The notes beneath the pieces were generated by a model. It searched no databases and was not told the DNA's origin. It saw only the letters and a program-made list of their open reading frames with translations. Shown one piece after another: positions 10,746 to 21,750 of a DNA stretch of 64,000 nucleotides (position 1 is the stretch's first letter; each line of letters begins with the position of its first letter). A program made the translations under genes and the position numbers. This stretch comes from Microvelia longipes (Eukaryota; Arthropoda; Insecta; Hemiptera; Veliidae), in NCBI GenBank assembly GCA_018340805.1, contig JACMZG010001863.1, forward strand, positions 28,167,717 through 28,231,716, in the 5' to 3' direction.

Positions 10746-13700
10746 CTGTAAAATAAATTAGGATTACTTTTTTATGGAATTTCTTTATTTTTACAAAGCA
10801 AGAAAGTAATTATTTCTTATTATAAAATTTACTAAACTTTGTGATATAAAAATATTTTTTAAATTAAATACAGTTAAATAGAGCTCACCATCATTGGGTT
10901 TCTTAATGAATTCAACACCGAGTTTTTCACCTCTCGCATGCTGCTGCAACATCTGGTACATGTATTCCAATATGACCTACATATTAAATATAACAAAGTT
11001 AAATTTGAACCTTTAATAGTTCGTCAGCTCAACTTTGATTATTGACACATCTTGTAAAGATTGGAATGGTACAGTTGGTTTAATTTAAATAAAGTTTTTG
11101 TGTAGAACACCATAATAAGACAGGATAATTTTAATTTAAGAATTAAGATTTAATGGACTGTGAGTTTAATGAGGAAAGAATAATAATGAAAACAGCAGTC
11201 CTAGTTTTTGTTAGTTTAATTTATTACATCAGAGCTTTCGCACAAGCGATGCTTGGCATCCTCAGTGAATCTAATAACAAGTAAACAAAACCATAAACCA
11301 ATTACAAAAGAACAGAAATAAAAATATACATACCAAACAATGCAAAAACATTTCAAAACAAATGCAAGTAATATTAAAATAATCACAGCCCAAACTTACA
11401 ATAAGTAATATAGTTACACCACCACATATGTAAAACAACAGTTAATAGCATTTGTGTGTTTTTCTGAATGGAGGATCGAAACGTTCTCATTATCTACTCT
11501 ATGTTTTCTATTAGTCATATGTGCTGCTATTGCTAAATTCTTTTGATTGTTATCTACATTACGGTTGTGTTGTTTTAATCTGTTAATGATAGTTTGTGAT
11601 GTTTCACCGGTATATGTTTTGTTGCAGTCTCGACACGGGATTCTATAAGTAATATTCAGCAATTCAGCAATAGCAGCACATATGACTAAAAGAAAACATA
11701 GAGTAGATAATGAAAACGTTTCGATCCTCCATTCAGAAAAACACACAAATGCTATTAACTGTTGTTTTACATATGTGGTGGTGTAACTATATTACTTATT
11801 GTAAGTTTGGGCTATGATTATTTTAATATTACTTGCATTTGTTTTGAAATGTTTTTGCCTTGTTTGGTATGTATATTTTTATTTCTGTTCTTTTGTAATT
11901 GGTTTATGGTTTTGTTTACTTGTTATTAGATTCACTGAGGATGCCAAGCATCGCTTGTGCGAAAGCTCTGATGTAATAAATTAAACTAACAAAAACTAGG
12001 ACTGCTGTCTTCATTATTATTCTTTCCTCCCTAATTTTAATTTAGTTCCACAAAAACCTGAGACTAGTTTTGTGTAATTTAAAGACTTATTGAGGTTATT
12101 TTTTTTAAATATTTTATTATCTAGTCAATTAGGTTTTGTTATATTTTATGCAGTATTTTGCTTAAAGTATCAATACTTTTTGTGTAGAATTAGATAATGT
12201 AAAGGTAATTAAAATAAGACTTTAATTCTAGATAAATTTATATAAAAGCTTGCTTTTATATAATGCTTGTTTAAATTAATAATTTATATTTAATTTTATT
12301 ATTATAATTATTTAATAATTTTTATAAATGTTTTATATAAATTTATGAAGAATTAAAGCCTTATTTTATTTACCTTTATTGTATACCACAGCATTTAAAA
12401 TATATTGTTAGGTTTTACAAATGTAGCATTTTAAAGAACTAAAGGCTAATCTTTTCAACCTTCTTCAATGATAGCAATACAGCTTACAGGTTACGGTCAG
12501 CTGGGATCTTAGGAGAGTCAGTAAAATATTTAATGAACTGAGCTGCCAAGAGTGACTACTATACATCAAGATTCATCAATTTATTTTTAAAATTAGCATT
12601 TTTCATTTAAATTACTTGTTAAAAGTAATAAAAATAAATATAATAAAAAAAATGAATTTAGAAGTAAAAAACATACCGAATCCTCTTGGATCAGTGTTTC
12701 CAGTATGATATGAAGCATCTGGATCATTTTCAGTGCCCCAATTACTGAAACAAAAATTTGACTCTGATATTTCATTTCCTTAAAAAACAAAAATCTAAAC
12801 AAGAACTTTCAATTATTTCTTATTATAAATTAACTGTAAACCAATTTTTTAATTTTCTTTGTTAAATCATCATTAGGTTTAATAAAACATTGAGTAATAA
12901 AAATTAAAACTTATACATAACTATTTTGCATAAGTTAAAAGAGGTCAAGTATATCCATTCACAGATTGTATCAATTCAAAAATTGAATAAAACAAGTCTC
13001 TGAAGTAAACAAAAAAATCTTGGCTATGTAATTTCAACTAATTTTTTAGACGTACAACTAAAATCACTATGCCTTCTTAAACTTTAAGACTACCTTAAAC
13101 TAACTTAGACTTCTGTGCAAGGCAAAGTAATTATACTTGGTAAAGATATCTTTACAGTATATAAAATAGTATAGATCAGGGGTCTCCAAACTGGGGTAGG
13201 CGAGACCCTAACAGGGGTACGCCAAAAAGATGTTAATAAGTAATATATTTACAAATAGTAATATAAATTAAAAACTATGGTGCAGTCCGTAAGCTGGACT
13301 ATTTTTTTTAAATGCGCATTTTCTTGCTTATCAATCTGATTTCTGCCTAATTTTTCGGTATATATATAATAACCTAAACAGTTGCGTCATAACTTGTTAT
13401 TTAATTTTTTTGAATTTATCTAATAAAATGTGCATATTTATACCATAGATTACACTTAACAGTATTATATATGCAGGCGCTCAGTTCTCATTAGCAAAAA
13501 TAGATTCATTTCACTGTTTCATTATTTTTTGTTATATTTGCTTTAAAAAGTTACTTTGAATTATAATAGATTTTGAACACAAATTTATTGTACTATTAGT
13601 TATTACCCATTTTTTATTATTTATTGTAAAAATGCTTTCTAAACAACTACTAATCAATAACTAGAATTTATTAAATTAGAGCGGGGAGGGGGGGGTGACT

Positions 13701-15343
13701 ACACTCCCATTAACAGCCGGCTAAAAATCAAAAGGGGAAGGCAATCTATTTCCTTCATTATGCCCCCATCTCTTAGAAGAAGTAGCTTACACCTAAAGAA
13801 TTTCTGCCCTTGCTGATTTTTGATGGTTTGACAACTCTCAACCAAAAATATGAGCTTATTGAATAGTAAACTTAGTGAGTATTCTACTTACTGAGCAAGT
13901 TCAATTGTTCCTCTCCTTGAGAGGGCCCAAACTGTTCTGTCACCATTATCCTGAGGAACATCTTCAGCTTTCTCGTATCCCATGAAATAAAGTGAAAATT
14001 TCATTTCAGGAAAATCAAGTTTTTGGAGAAGTCTCATTCCGAGAACTTCAGTATACCATGGTATAGATTTTCTTGGGTCTTTTACCCTGTACATAGAGTG
14101 TTGAACCATGTAATCCTGTTAACAAAAAATAAGAACCACAAATAAGTTTAAAAGCATACGGAATTTATTTCCCTATTGCACAAAACATTCTAGTTGACTA
14201 TAGAGCAATTAATGTAATAAAAATAAAATAATCAAACAAGAAAAAAAAATGTTAAGAAAAAATGTTTAAATGGTTTCAGAATCAAAATGTAAACATAATT
14301 TATCATAATTTTTAAATTCATACTATTAGTTTCTCGTTAATTTAACTAACAGTTTAATCCTACCATAGAATATTCACTGAAGCCAATATCACAGTAGACT
14401 TTTCCCATGGTGATTTGAGTTTTATATTAAATAGGTGAACAAAATATAATAATAAAACCAAAATAATTCACCTCCTTAAAAAGATATGCTAATTTAAAGA
14501 TAAGTTTAATTTTCAGGAAAACCAATTAAAGAGACTACCAATACAAAAAATTATATTGATACACAATATTTTGTTCATATACACTTGATAACTAGCACAT
14601 ACATTATTTAATCGGTCAATAGCTGTAATCTAAACACGTATTTTATATTTAGGCTCATTATTATTAGCACAGCGGTATGTTTAAGCGAGACTTTTGTTTT
14701 CGTATACATTTGGGCTTTTGATGACAAAATGTTAAGGAGCATCAATTTTAATTCCAGAAAATTGTAAAAAATACTATTTACTTGTTAGTAAAAGCTCTTA
14801 TTCTCCATTAAAAATAAATTATAATTCTATTTTGTTAAACAAATTATCATCAGATAAATATTTTAAATAATCAGAATATACCAAAAAAAAAATTAACTGT
14901 GTTATCAAACCACACGTTAAATATAACAAAATAAGAATTTCATAAAAATACTTGTATCCTTGGACAAAAATTTGAAGTATTCAATTCAATATTAAAAGAA
15001 GGCAATTGAAGCCTTTGATTTTGCAAACCTATCCTTTAACAGTCCAATAATTATATAATGCACAAATTTTTGTGAATTTCCTGTGGAAGAAATTCATTCC
15101 TTAATAGGGTAGGTGTCATGGCAGGAGTGTGACCAAAATCCATATCAGAGGTAACAAAATACGTTTTGCGAAACTTTATATGTAATTTTTATTTTAATTT
15201 ACTTAGATATAGAAATACTCATTGAATATTTATTATAGTGAATATGCATAAGATTATTATTGTTATCGGTGCATAAGAAAGAGCGTCTGGGAATTTGTGC
15301 AAACATACAAGCATATAAATAAATATACACACACTCACACACA

Positions 15344-15413
<70 letters not shown>

Positions 15414-15432
15414 ATATACTATATATACATAT

Positions 15433-15486
<54 letters not shown>

Positions 15487-15517
15487 TACATATATATATA
15501 TATATACATATATTATA

Positions 15518-15587
<70 letters not shown>

Positions 15588-18500
15588 GCGATTCAGATTG
15601 AGATTTGGCTCACATGTAGCTATGTGCAAAAAATCCAATTTATATGACTAACATATGTGCCATGTTTCATCTCATTATCAGCATTAGTTTGATTTGTATT
15701 ATATGACTTGTGTACGTTTTTTTTAATATAAAAAATAGGAAAATAATGCAATTCAGTTGGATTATTTTCCAACTCAATTGTGTAGCAAATCCTATGTGAT
15801 GAGGAAAAGTTCCGAAATACCCCGTATCCAATTTTTTAACACTGTCATTATACATCTCCTAGAAAAACATGTCATACATCTTACCTGGTTTAAATTTTAC
15901 TGGTAGCTAGTGAACTTAAGACGTATAACATCAATAAATCATTTTTATTATACAGAAATGCTTTGGATTTGTGGAAAAATAGAGTATATGCACTATATTT
16001 GTTAGTTTTTCTTAAATTATGCTTTGTAGCATAAATCACTGTAAAATATTATGAAAATAAAATTAACGTTTTTGAAAATATAGCAAAAAAAAATTTTATA
16101 CTTGTGTTTCTTGTTAATGTTCCTAACTTAATTATCTCTGGCAGATCTTATTTTATAATAATACTTTCAATCCTATAATTTTGTTTTGTATGTTAACTTA
16201 GTTATAATGTCCAAAGTTTTCTACAAAACTAATCACATTTTCTTTACTAAAAATCGGGGTATCTCAAAAAATCTAAAAATCAGGTACCTCACCACATCGA
16301 ATTTGCCAGTCTTATCCTTACCACTTCACTTTGCTTGTGCTCAGAATATAAGCATTACCAAATTTATACTGCAGTACGTATTTGGACTTGCTTCATTCGT
16401 CCTCAGACAGTTATTACATCTGTTGTATTCCTAGAGGTCACCCATCCAGAGCTTAACTTTATGATCTATGAAAAACTGTAGATATACTTGCCATATTGAA
16501 ATTAAACTTAGTATACTTATTAAGAGATACACTTGTACCAAATTTCAACTCAATTGGATAATTTTTCCATTTTTAATAATTTATAAAAATCTTAATTAAA
16601 AAAGGCGCTGGGAGCTTTGTACTACGTCAAATGCAGGATTACATAACCCCATACCTTTGATAATTTATAAACTTTTCTTAGTATAACTCCTTTTAACTGT
16701 CATCAATATCTAAGTGCTGATTTGTTCCTACTTTTACAAAATTCCAGCAGTGTCTTACCTTCTCCAATTTATACCTACAACAATTACTCCTTTTGTGTAT
16801 TAGGCTTTTTATATGAACAGAAGATCTTAAATTAAGGAGTGATTTCCATATAACCTTGTTTTGTCTGGGACTAATCTTCTTATTATAACAATAGGAAGAG
16901 ATGGAAGTTGGGCCTATTTAACTAAGGGGTCTCTTTGTATTAAGATGTACAATGAATTTTGTCTGAATTAAGCTGCAAAATAGGACTAGTAAAAAAGTAA
17001 ATTACTTAACTTAGAAGAATGTAAATATGAGTTAGACTGTAGTGAAATGTATCTATGTAATCCATGTAAAATATGTAATCCATGTAAAATATGTAATCAA
17101 TGTGAAATGGACATTAGAAGTTAGAAGATGTTAAAAGTATCTGGAGGCTTAATTAAAATGTTGGCTACCGGAACTTGGTAATGACGAGTCATCACTCCCA
17201 CAACCTTAGTTGCAATAACAGGGAGGTGATATAGCTAATTGAAACCTTGGTTAACAATGATTATGATGTTTTTTCTACAGAAGCATCTTGATTTTTATTA
17301 GGTAAAAATTAGGAGTAGTACATAATAAAATATTAATTAAATAACAAACAGAACAAAAAGAAAACAATTAGTTTATTTAGTTTAGAACTATAAAAGTAAA
17401 CAAAAACAAGAAGACATTTACTTGAAATATATTTACATTGACAAACATTTTTAATATACAACACTATCATTTACACTACAATATATAAATTGGTCTCTTA
17501 AACTCTTAGGAGCAGTATGCCTTTTGTGTTTTATTTGATTTTGATATCCTGACTGGTTATATTCATAACGTATGAGAAGTCAAGCGGTTGCAGACATTGG
17601 TTCTTTAACATTACTACTAACATCAGAGTCGTCTTCTCCATCTCCTTCTTCTTCATAGCTAATATTATTTTTTGATGATCTATATTCATAATCAGCTATC
17701 TTTGGGTTAGAGGATATAATATTGGAATAAGCAAATGCAATTTTTCCTATTTCTCCTACTGTAAGCATTAGGGGTCTAGAAGTTGCTTCAGTTTGAGACA
17801 TGGTAAGAATTAATTCTGTTAACTCTTCCCTTTTAGCTTTAGGAAACAATGTTCCAATGCCTCGAACGATATACTTTTGTCTGAAATGAAACAAACACCT
17901 GGCAACTTTTTCGACTAGTTTGAATGGAAGATCAATAACTGGTTTTACCATGGGTTCAAATGTAACAACTCCAACGTCTACATCTGGTGGCGGAACAAAA
18001 GCAGATCCATTGATAGTTAATTTATGTTCAACATAACACCAATTTTGACACATGATTGATAATCTACACCTCTTCTTAGTGAGTATAGGAGCAACAATCC
18101 TTTCGGCGACTTCTTTTTGAAATGTAAGAGTCATTTTAACTCGACCATATCTCCAAGCACTTCGTCTTTCAGCAATAGAATGCAGCCAGCGTACTATTAG
18201 AGGAGTAGAAACATTAAATGGAAGATTACCAATAAGATGAATATCAGGAGATGAATCCACCCATGGCTTCAATTTATCTTCAGAAAACATTTTTTCCATA
18301 TTAAAATTCATAACATCACCACGAATGATTTCAAACTGGCACTGACTTCTATCAGCTAGCATTTCTAATGCAGGGAGAAATCTGGCATCTTTTTCTATAA
18401 CAATTACTTTAGAAGGATTTCTATCGAGGATAGATCTAGTTATACTACCTGGACCAGGACCTACCTCACATATTTCAGCGTTACGAAGATTACCTGCACA

Positions 18501-18829
18501 CTTAGTGATCTTATTGCAAACTCTAGGATCTAATAAGAAGTTTTGAGACAATTGTTTGATTGCACGTAGCTTATATAACTTTATAAGTTCCCTAACCGAC
18601 GGGAGAGGTGGGTATCTCGTCACAGACATGGTAGAATAAGTTAGTCTTCAGAATATACTACTATAACTTTGAAGTACTCCAAAATGATCTAAAAGAAATA
18701 GTAATTTAGACTCGAAGCCTGGAATAATAAACAATAAGATAAAAGTTAGAAAAATACCTTGGTGGCTGCATCAGGTTCTTTAATAAGTTGCTTGACTTCA
18801 GTAGTAGATAAACCCACTGTGTCACCCAT
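10642..18829 (-). CDS. GLO1: Glyoxalase I (lactoylglutathione lyase), five coding exons, frameshifted
   Basis: GLO1 converts the methylglyoxal-glutathione hemithioacetal to S-lactoylglutathione in the cytosol using a bound metal. The exons join as 18829-18758, 14115-13892, 12744-12677, 10976-10889 and 10745-10642. All have GT/AG junctions, and the product would be about 185 aa, against 184 in human. The four metal ligands of the family are visible: Gln in [11 protein letters not shown], Glu in GTIELAH, His in GHIGIHVPD and Glu in YWIEIF. The first intron (4.6 kb) contains TFB1M on the same strand. In exon 4 (near 10930) two nucleotides are missing relative to the family (AGG-T-GAA where AGG-TTT-GAA is expected). 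This creates an immediate TGA after CER and removes the last ligand. It is either a real null allele or an assembly error. The start at 18829 is chosen because EPDAATK-DYM across the junction matches the family's N-terminus. Confidence 0.9.
10889..10976 (-). CDS. GLO1: GLO1 exon 4, with 2-nt frameshift
   Basis: The exon starts [10 protein letters not shown] with the His ligand. The frame breaks after ACER near 10930: two bases are missing, and the downstream frame resumes as [14 protein letters not shown]. The donor is GTGAGC. Confidence 0.9.
11221..11278 (-). ncRNA. Hammerhead ribozyme, left PLE arm
   Basis: On the minus strand, CTGAGGA (11065-style core at 11265-11259) is followed by a bulged T, then a 7-bp stem II (GCCAAGC, ATC loop, GCTTG-T-GC with one bulged T). 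GAAA follows at 11239-11236, then AGCT-C, which gives a short self-complementary stem III and C at the cleavage position. Stem I pairs TCA with TGA and TTATTA with TAATAA. All invariant core bases of the hammerhead (CUGANGA and GAAA) are present. Confidence 0.75.
11414..11665 (-). pseudogene. PLE GIY-YIG endonuclease fragment
   Basis: The minus-strand frame reads [20 protein letters not shown], then [12 protein letters not shown] and later AAHMTNRKH. This has the spaced Cys pair, the Tyr and the downstream Arg/His pattern of the GIY-YIG domain at the C-terminus of Penelope-like reverse transcriptases. The reverse transcriptase itself is absent because of 5' truncation. The frame ends in the left foldback arm. 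Confidence 0.75.
11923..11980 (+). ncRNA. Hammerhead ribozyme, right PLE arm
   Basis: This is an inverted copy of the left-arm motif: CTGAGGA at 11935-11941, stem II at 11943-11960, GAAA at 11961-11964, and AGCT-C at 11964-11968, with stem I from TTATTA (11923-11928) pairing with TAATAA (11974-11979). It lies on the strand opposite to GLO1 transcription, whereas the left copy is on the GLO1 sense strand. Confidence 0.75.
12200..12378. mobile_element. Short AT-rich MITE-like foldback
   Basis: The left arm begins 'taaaggtaattaaaataaga' and continues through 'ctttaattctagataaattt'. The right arm is its complement, ending 'ttattttatttaccttta'. The arms are about 48 nt and the whole is 179 nt. 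No target duplication could be fixed in this AT-rich flank. Confidence 0.6.
12677..12744 (-). CDS. GLO1: GLO1 exon 3
   Basis: 68 nt with acceptor tttgtttcag and donor GTATGT. It encodes [16 protein letters not shown] and TDPRGF, the conserved loop region of GLO1. Confidence 0.92.
12830..13880. other. GLO1 intron sequence
   Basis: No gene. At about 13178 the string 'caggggtctccaaactgggg' looks like a hAT terminus, but no partner terminus or flanking duplication was found. A G-rich run lies at 13682-13695. Confidence 0.5.
13892..14115 (-). CDS. GLO1: GLO1 exon 2
   Basis: 224 nt with acceptor gttaacag and donor GTAAGT. It encodes [17 protein letters not shown] through GTIELA, including the Gln and Glu metal ligands and the [11 protein letters not shown] strand. 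Confidence 0.95.
14364..14408 (-). CDS. Possible alternative first exon of GLO1
   Basis: CACCATGGG starts a 15-codon frame ([15 protein letters not shown]) that ends exactly at a donor (ATG|GTAGGA) and is in phase with GLO1 exon 2. It lacks homology to the normal N-terminus, which is encoded at 18758-18829. It could be an alternative promoter product or chance. Confidence 0.3.
14410..15330. other. GLO1 intron 1, AT-rich
   Basis: No feature recognised. Confidence 0.5.
15338..15582. repeat. Compound (TA)n microsatellite
   Basis: About 245 nt of TA repeats with occasional interruptions, in GLO1 intron 1. Open frames across it on both strands are artefacts. Confidence 0.95.
15585..15870 (+). 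repeat. 5S-derived family copy 3, deleted
   Basis: Contains 'catctcattatcagcatta', 'atgacttgtgtacg' and the tail 'gatgaggaaaagttccgaaa' then 'taccccgtatcc'. The 5S-like block is missing. Confidence 0.6.
16425..16575 (-). repeat. 5S-derived family copy 4, fragment
   Basis: On the minus strand the fragment carries 'ccaattgagttgaaatttgg', 'attaaacttagtatacttat'-like family sequence, and ends in the 5S-like 'gttaagctctggatgggtga' at about 16436-16455. Confidence 0.55.
16576..17525. other. Downstream of TFB1M, non-coding
   Basis: No gene recognised. It contains three short direct repeats 'atgtaatccatgtaaaat' near 17055-17105. Confidence 0.5.
17530..17535 (-). terminator. TFB1M poly(A) signal
   Basis: AATAAA on the minus strand, about 45 nt past the TFB1M stop codon. 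Confidence 0.5.
17580..18629 (-). CDS. TFB1M: Mitochondrial 12S rRNA dimethyladenosine transferase / TFB1M
   Basis: TFB1M N6-dimethylates two adenosines in the small mitochondrial rRNA and is needed for mitoribosome assembly. The 349-aa product matches the usual length (about 345). Visible elements are the N-terminal [13 protein letters not shown], the SAM-binding loop [14 protein letters not shown], the acidic ribose-binding strand VIVIEKD, the GDVMNFN motif, and the catalytic [12 protein letters not shown] (motif IV, N-L-P-F). After these come [12 protein letters not shown] and a C-terminal acidic tail. The gene has no intron and lies entirely within GLO1 intron 1, with only 128 nt between its ATG and the GLO1 exon 1 donor. 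A good splice acceptor (tttcttttag at 18689-18690) lies 60 nt upstream of the ATG. The transcript may therefore share the GLO1 promoter and have a spliced 5' UTR; this is inference. Confidence 0.95.
   Translation of the reverse strand: MSVTRYPPLPSVRELIKLYKLRAIKQLSQNFLLDPRVCNKITKCAGNLRNAEICEVGPGPGSITRSILDRNPSKVIVIEKDARFLPALEMLADRSQCQFEIIRGDVMNFNMEKMFSEDKLKPWVDSSPDIHLIGNLPFNVSTPLIVRWLHSIAERRSAWRYGRVKMTLTFQKEVAERIVAPILTKKRCRLSIMCQNWCYVEHKLTINGSAFVPPPDVDVGVVTFEPMVKPVIDLPFKLVEKVARCLFHFRQKYIVRGIGTLFPKAKREELTELILTMSQTEATSRPLMLTVGEIGKIAFAYSNIISSNPKIADYEYRSSKNNISYEEEGDGEDDSDVSSNVKEPMSATA
18758..18829 (-). CDS. GLO1: GLO1 exon 1
   Basis: 24 codons beginning [14 protein letters not shown] and ending EPDAATK at donor AAG|GTATTT. 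Phase 0, joining DYMVQH at 14115. The N-terminus fits the family's GLT...PD.STKDY pattern. The start lies 161 nt from the left end of the giant foldback element. Confidence 0.88.
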
Positions 18830-18989
18830 GTCCAACTATAACTTCCACAAATCAATATTATTCAAAAAAGATAACCACAAATACTATGTAAGCCTACTAA
18901 AAGGACTGCCCTGAAATGCTTGAAACTAATACTAAAATTCAAGGTCAAACAAAATATTATAAAAAATTAAGGAGGAGACGTGATAAAAA
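18830..18989. promoter_or_regulatory. Left half of the presumed GLO1-DARS2 bidirectional promoter
   Basis: This is the remaining sequence between the GLO1 start codon and the inserted element. With 28628-29045 it makes up the ~570-bp interval that would separate the two divergent genes without the insertion. No core promoter motif could be assigned with confidence. Confidence 0.4.
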
Positions 18990-19344
18990 ACGTTAGGGTA
19001 CGATAGCTTAAGTCAGGTCAAAATCCCAACTACGTTAAAACCCAGGTTCAATTACAAAATACTTCAACATGTGACATTCCGGTTTAGTATTCTACACTGC
19101 TGGATTAGTATTTTATTTAAAAAATTGCCATTACAAAGCCACGGAAACCAAAAACAGAGTACAAAAACATTTCTTTTTATTTTTCTCTTCAATAGATTTA
19201 TGTAAAAACTAAAATAACAACAAATAAATAAAATAAAAAGTTTTATAAAAAAATTGAAACATCGCGAATACCAAGTAAAAATTATTTACCTACAAAAAAA
19301 GACAAACGTCTTTTTTATGTCTAGCAAGAAATGTAATTTATTTA

Positions 19345-21750
19345 AACTTACGTTATTGACACTAGTTGTATGTCACAATCAGTACTTGAAAACGAACACT
19401 GATAATTTCAATGCATAATTAACTTGTAACATACATAAGCAAGAAACCAACGTAGGCCAAAATATTAACAATAAGTCACTTTATTGAAACTTACTTCAAA
19501 AACACATTGTTGCAAGACAATAAATGTCATATATTTACAACGTACGTCATTGACACTAGTTGTACGTTACAATCAGTACATAAAAACGATTATTGATCAT
19601 TTCGATGCTCCAATAACTTGTAACATACAAAAGCAAGAAACCAACGTAGGCCAAATATTAACAATAAGTCACTTTATTGATACTTACTTCAAAAACACAT
19701 TGTTGCAAGACAATAAATGTCATATATTTACAACGTACGTCATTGACACTAGTTTTACGTTACAATCAGTACATAAAAACGATTATTGATCATTTTGATG
19801 CTCCAATAACTTGTAACATACATAAGCAAGAAACAAACGTAGGCCAAAATATTAACAATAAATCACTTTATTGATACTTACTTCAAAAACACATTGTTGA
19901 AAGACAATAAATGTCATATATTTACAACGTACGTCATTGACACTAGTTGTACGTTACAATCAGTACATAAAAACGATTATTGATCATTTCGATGATCCAA
20001 TAACTTGTAACATACAAAAGCAAGAAACAAACGTAGGCCAAAATATTAACAATAATCACTTTAATGATACTTACTTCAAAACACATTGTTGCAAGATAAT
20101 AAATGTCATATATTTACAACGTACGTCATTGACACTAGTTTTTACGTTAAATCAGTACATAAAAACGATTATTGATCATTCGATGCTCCAATAACTTGTA
20201 ACATACATAAGCAAGAACAAACGTAGGCCAAAATATTAACAATAAGTCACTTTATTGATACTTACTTCAAAAACACATTGTTGCAAGACAATAAATGTCA
20301 TATTTACAACGTACGTCATTGACACTAGTTGTACGTTAAAATCAGTACATAAAAACGATTATTGATCATTTCGAGCTCAATAACTTGTAACATACAAAAG
20401 CAAGAAACAAACGTAGGCCAAAAATATTAACAATAAATCACTTTAATGATACTTACTCAAAAACACATTGTTGCAAGACAATAAATGTCATATATTACAA
20501 CGTACGTCATTGACACTAGTTGTACGTTACAATCAGTACATAAAAACGATTATTGATCATTTCGATGCTCCAATAACTTGTAACATACATAAGCAAGAAA
20601 CAACGTAGGCCAAAATATTAACAATAAGTCACTTTATTGATACTTACTTCAAAAACACATTGTTGCAAGACAATAAATGTCATATATTACAACGTACGTC
20701 ATTGACACTAGTTGTACGTTAAAATCAGTACATAAAAACGATTATTGATCATTTCGATGCTCCAATAACTTGTAACATACATAAGCAAGAAACCAACGTA
20801 GGCCAAAATATTAACAATAAATCACTTTATTGAAACTTACTTCAAAAACACATTGTTGCAAGACAATAAATGTTATATTTACAACGTACGTCATTGACAC
20901 AGTTGTACGTTTAAATCAGTACATAAAAACGATTATTGATCATTTCGATGGTCCAATAACTTGTAACATACATAAGCAAAAACCAACGTAGGCCAAAATA
21001 TTAACAATAAAATCACTTTATTGAAACTTACTTCAAAAACACATTGTTGCAAGACAATAAATTCATATATTTACAACGTACGTCATTGACACTAGTTGTA
21101 CGTTACAATCAGTACATAAAAACGATTATTGATCATTTCGATGCTCCAATAACTTGTAACATACATAAGCAAGAAAACAAACGTAGGCCAAATATTAACA
21201 ATAAATCACTTTAATGATACTTACTTCAAAAACACATTGTTGCAAGACAATAAATGTCATATATTTACAACGTACGTCATTGACACTAGTTGTACGTTAA
21301 AATCAGTACATAAAAACGATTATTGATCATTTCGATGCTCCAATAACTTGTAACATACATAAGCAAGAAACAAACGTAGGCCAAAATATTAACAATAAAT
21401 CACTTTAATGATACTTACTTCAAAAACACATTGTTGCAAGACAATAAATGTCATATATTTACAACGTACGTCATTGACACTAGTTGTACGTTAAATCAGT
21501 ACATAAAAACGAATATTGATAATTTCGATGCTCCAATAACTTGTAACATACAAAAGCAAGAAACCAATGTTGGCCAAAATATTAACAATTAAGTCACTTT
21601 ATTGATACTTACTTCAAAACACATTGTTGCAAGACAATAAATGTCATATATTTACAACGTACGTCATTGACACTAGTTGTACGTTACAATCAGTACATAA
21701 AAACGATTATTGATCATTTCGATGCTCCAATAACTTGTAACATACATAAG
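19345..21750 (+). repeat. ~193-bp satellite array, left arm
   Basis: About 12 units start at 'cgtaggccaaaatattaac' (19451, 19645, 19838 and onward), preceded by a diverged partial unit. Each unit contains 'acattgttgcaagacaataa' and the dyad AACGTAC...GTACGTT. Units differ by 1-nt indels and few substitutions. The recurring 60-100-codon frames are repeat artefacts. Confidence 0.92.

Larger units (their letters stand above)
11171..12031. mobile_element. Penelope-like element foldback in GLO1 intron
   Basis: Two near-identical inverted arms of about 365 nt (11171-11537 and 11664-12031) flank a ~125-nt loop. Loop plus left arm, read on the minus strand, encode a GIY-YIG endonuclease fragment typical of PLEs. 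The right arm is a 5'-truncated inverted copy of the same 3' end. Each arm contains a hammerhead ribozyme motif, as known for PLE terminal repeats. The arms have few differences, so the insertion looks fairly young. Confidence 0.8.

Noticed and set aside
13178..13210. hAT-like terminus 'caggggtctccaaactgggg'
   Set aside because: No opposing terminus or duplication was found nearby, so an element cannot be delimited.
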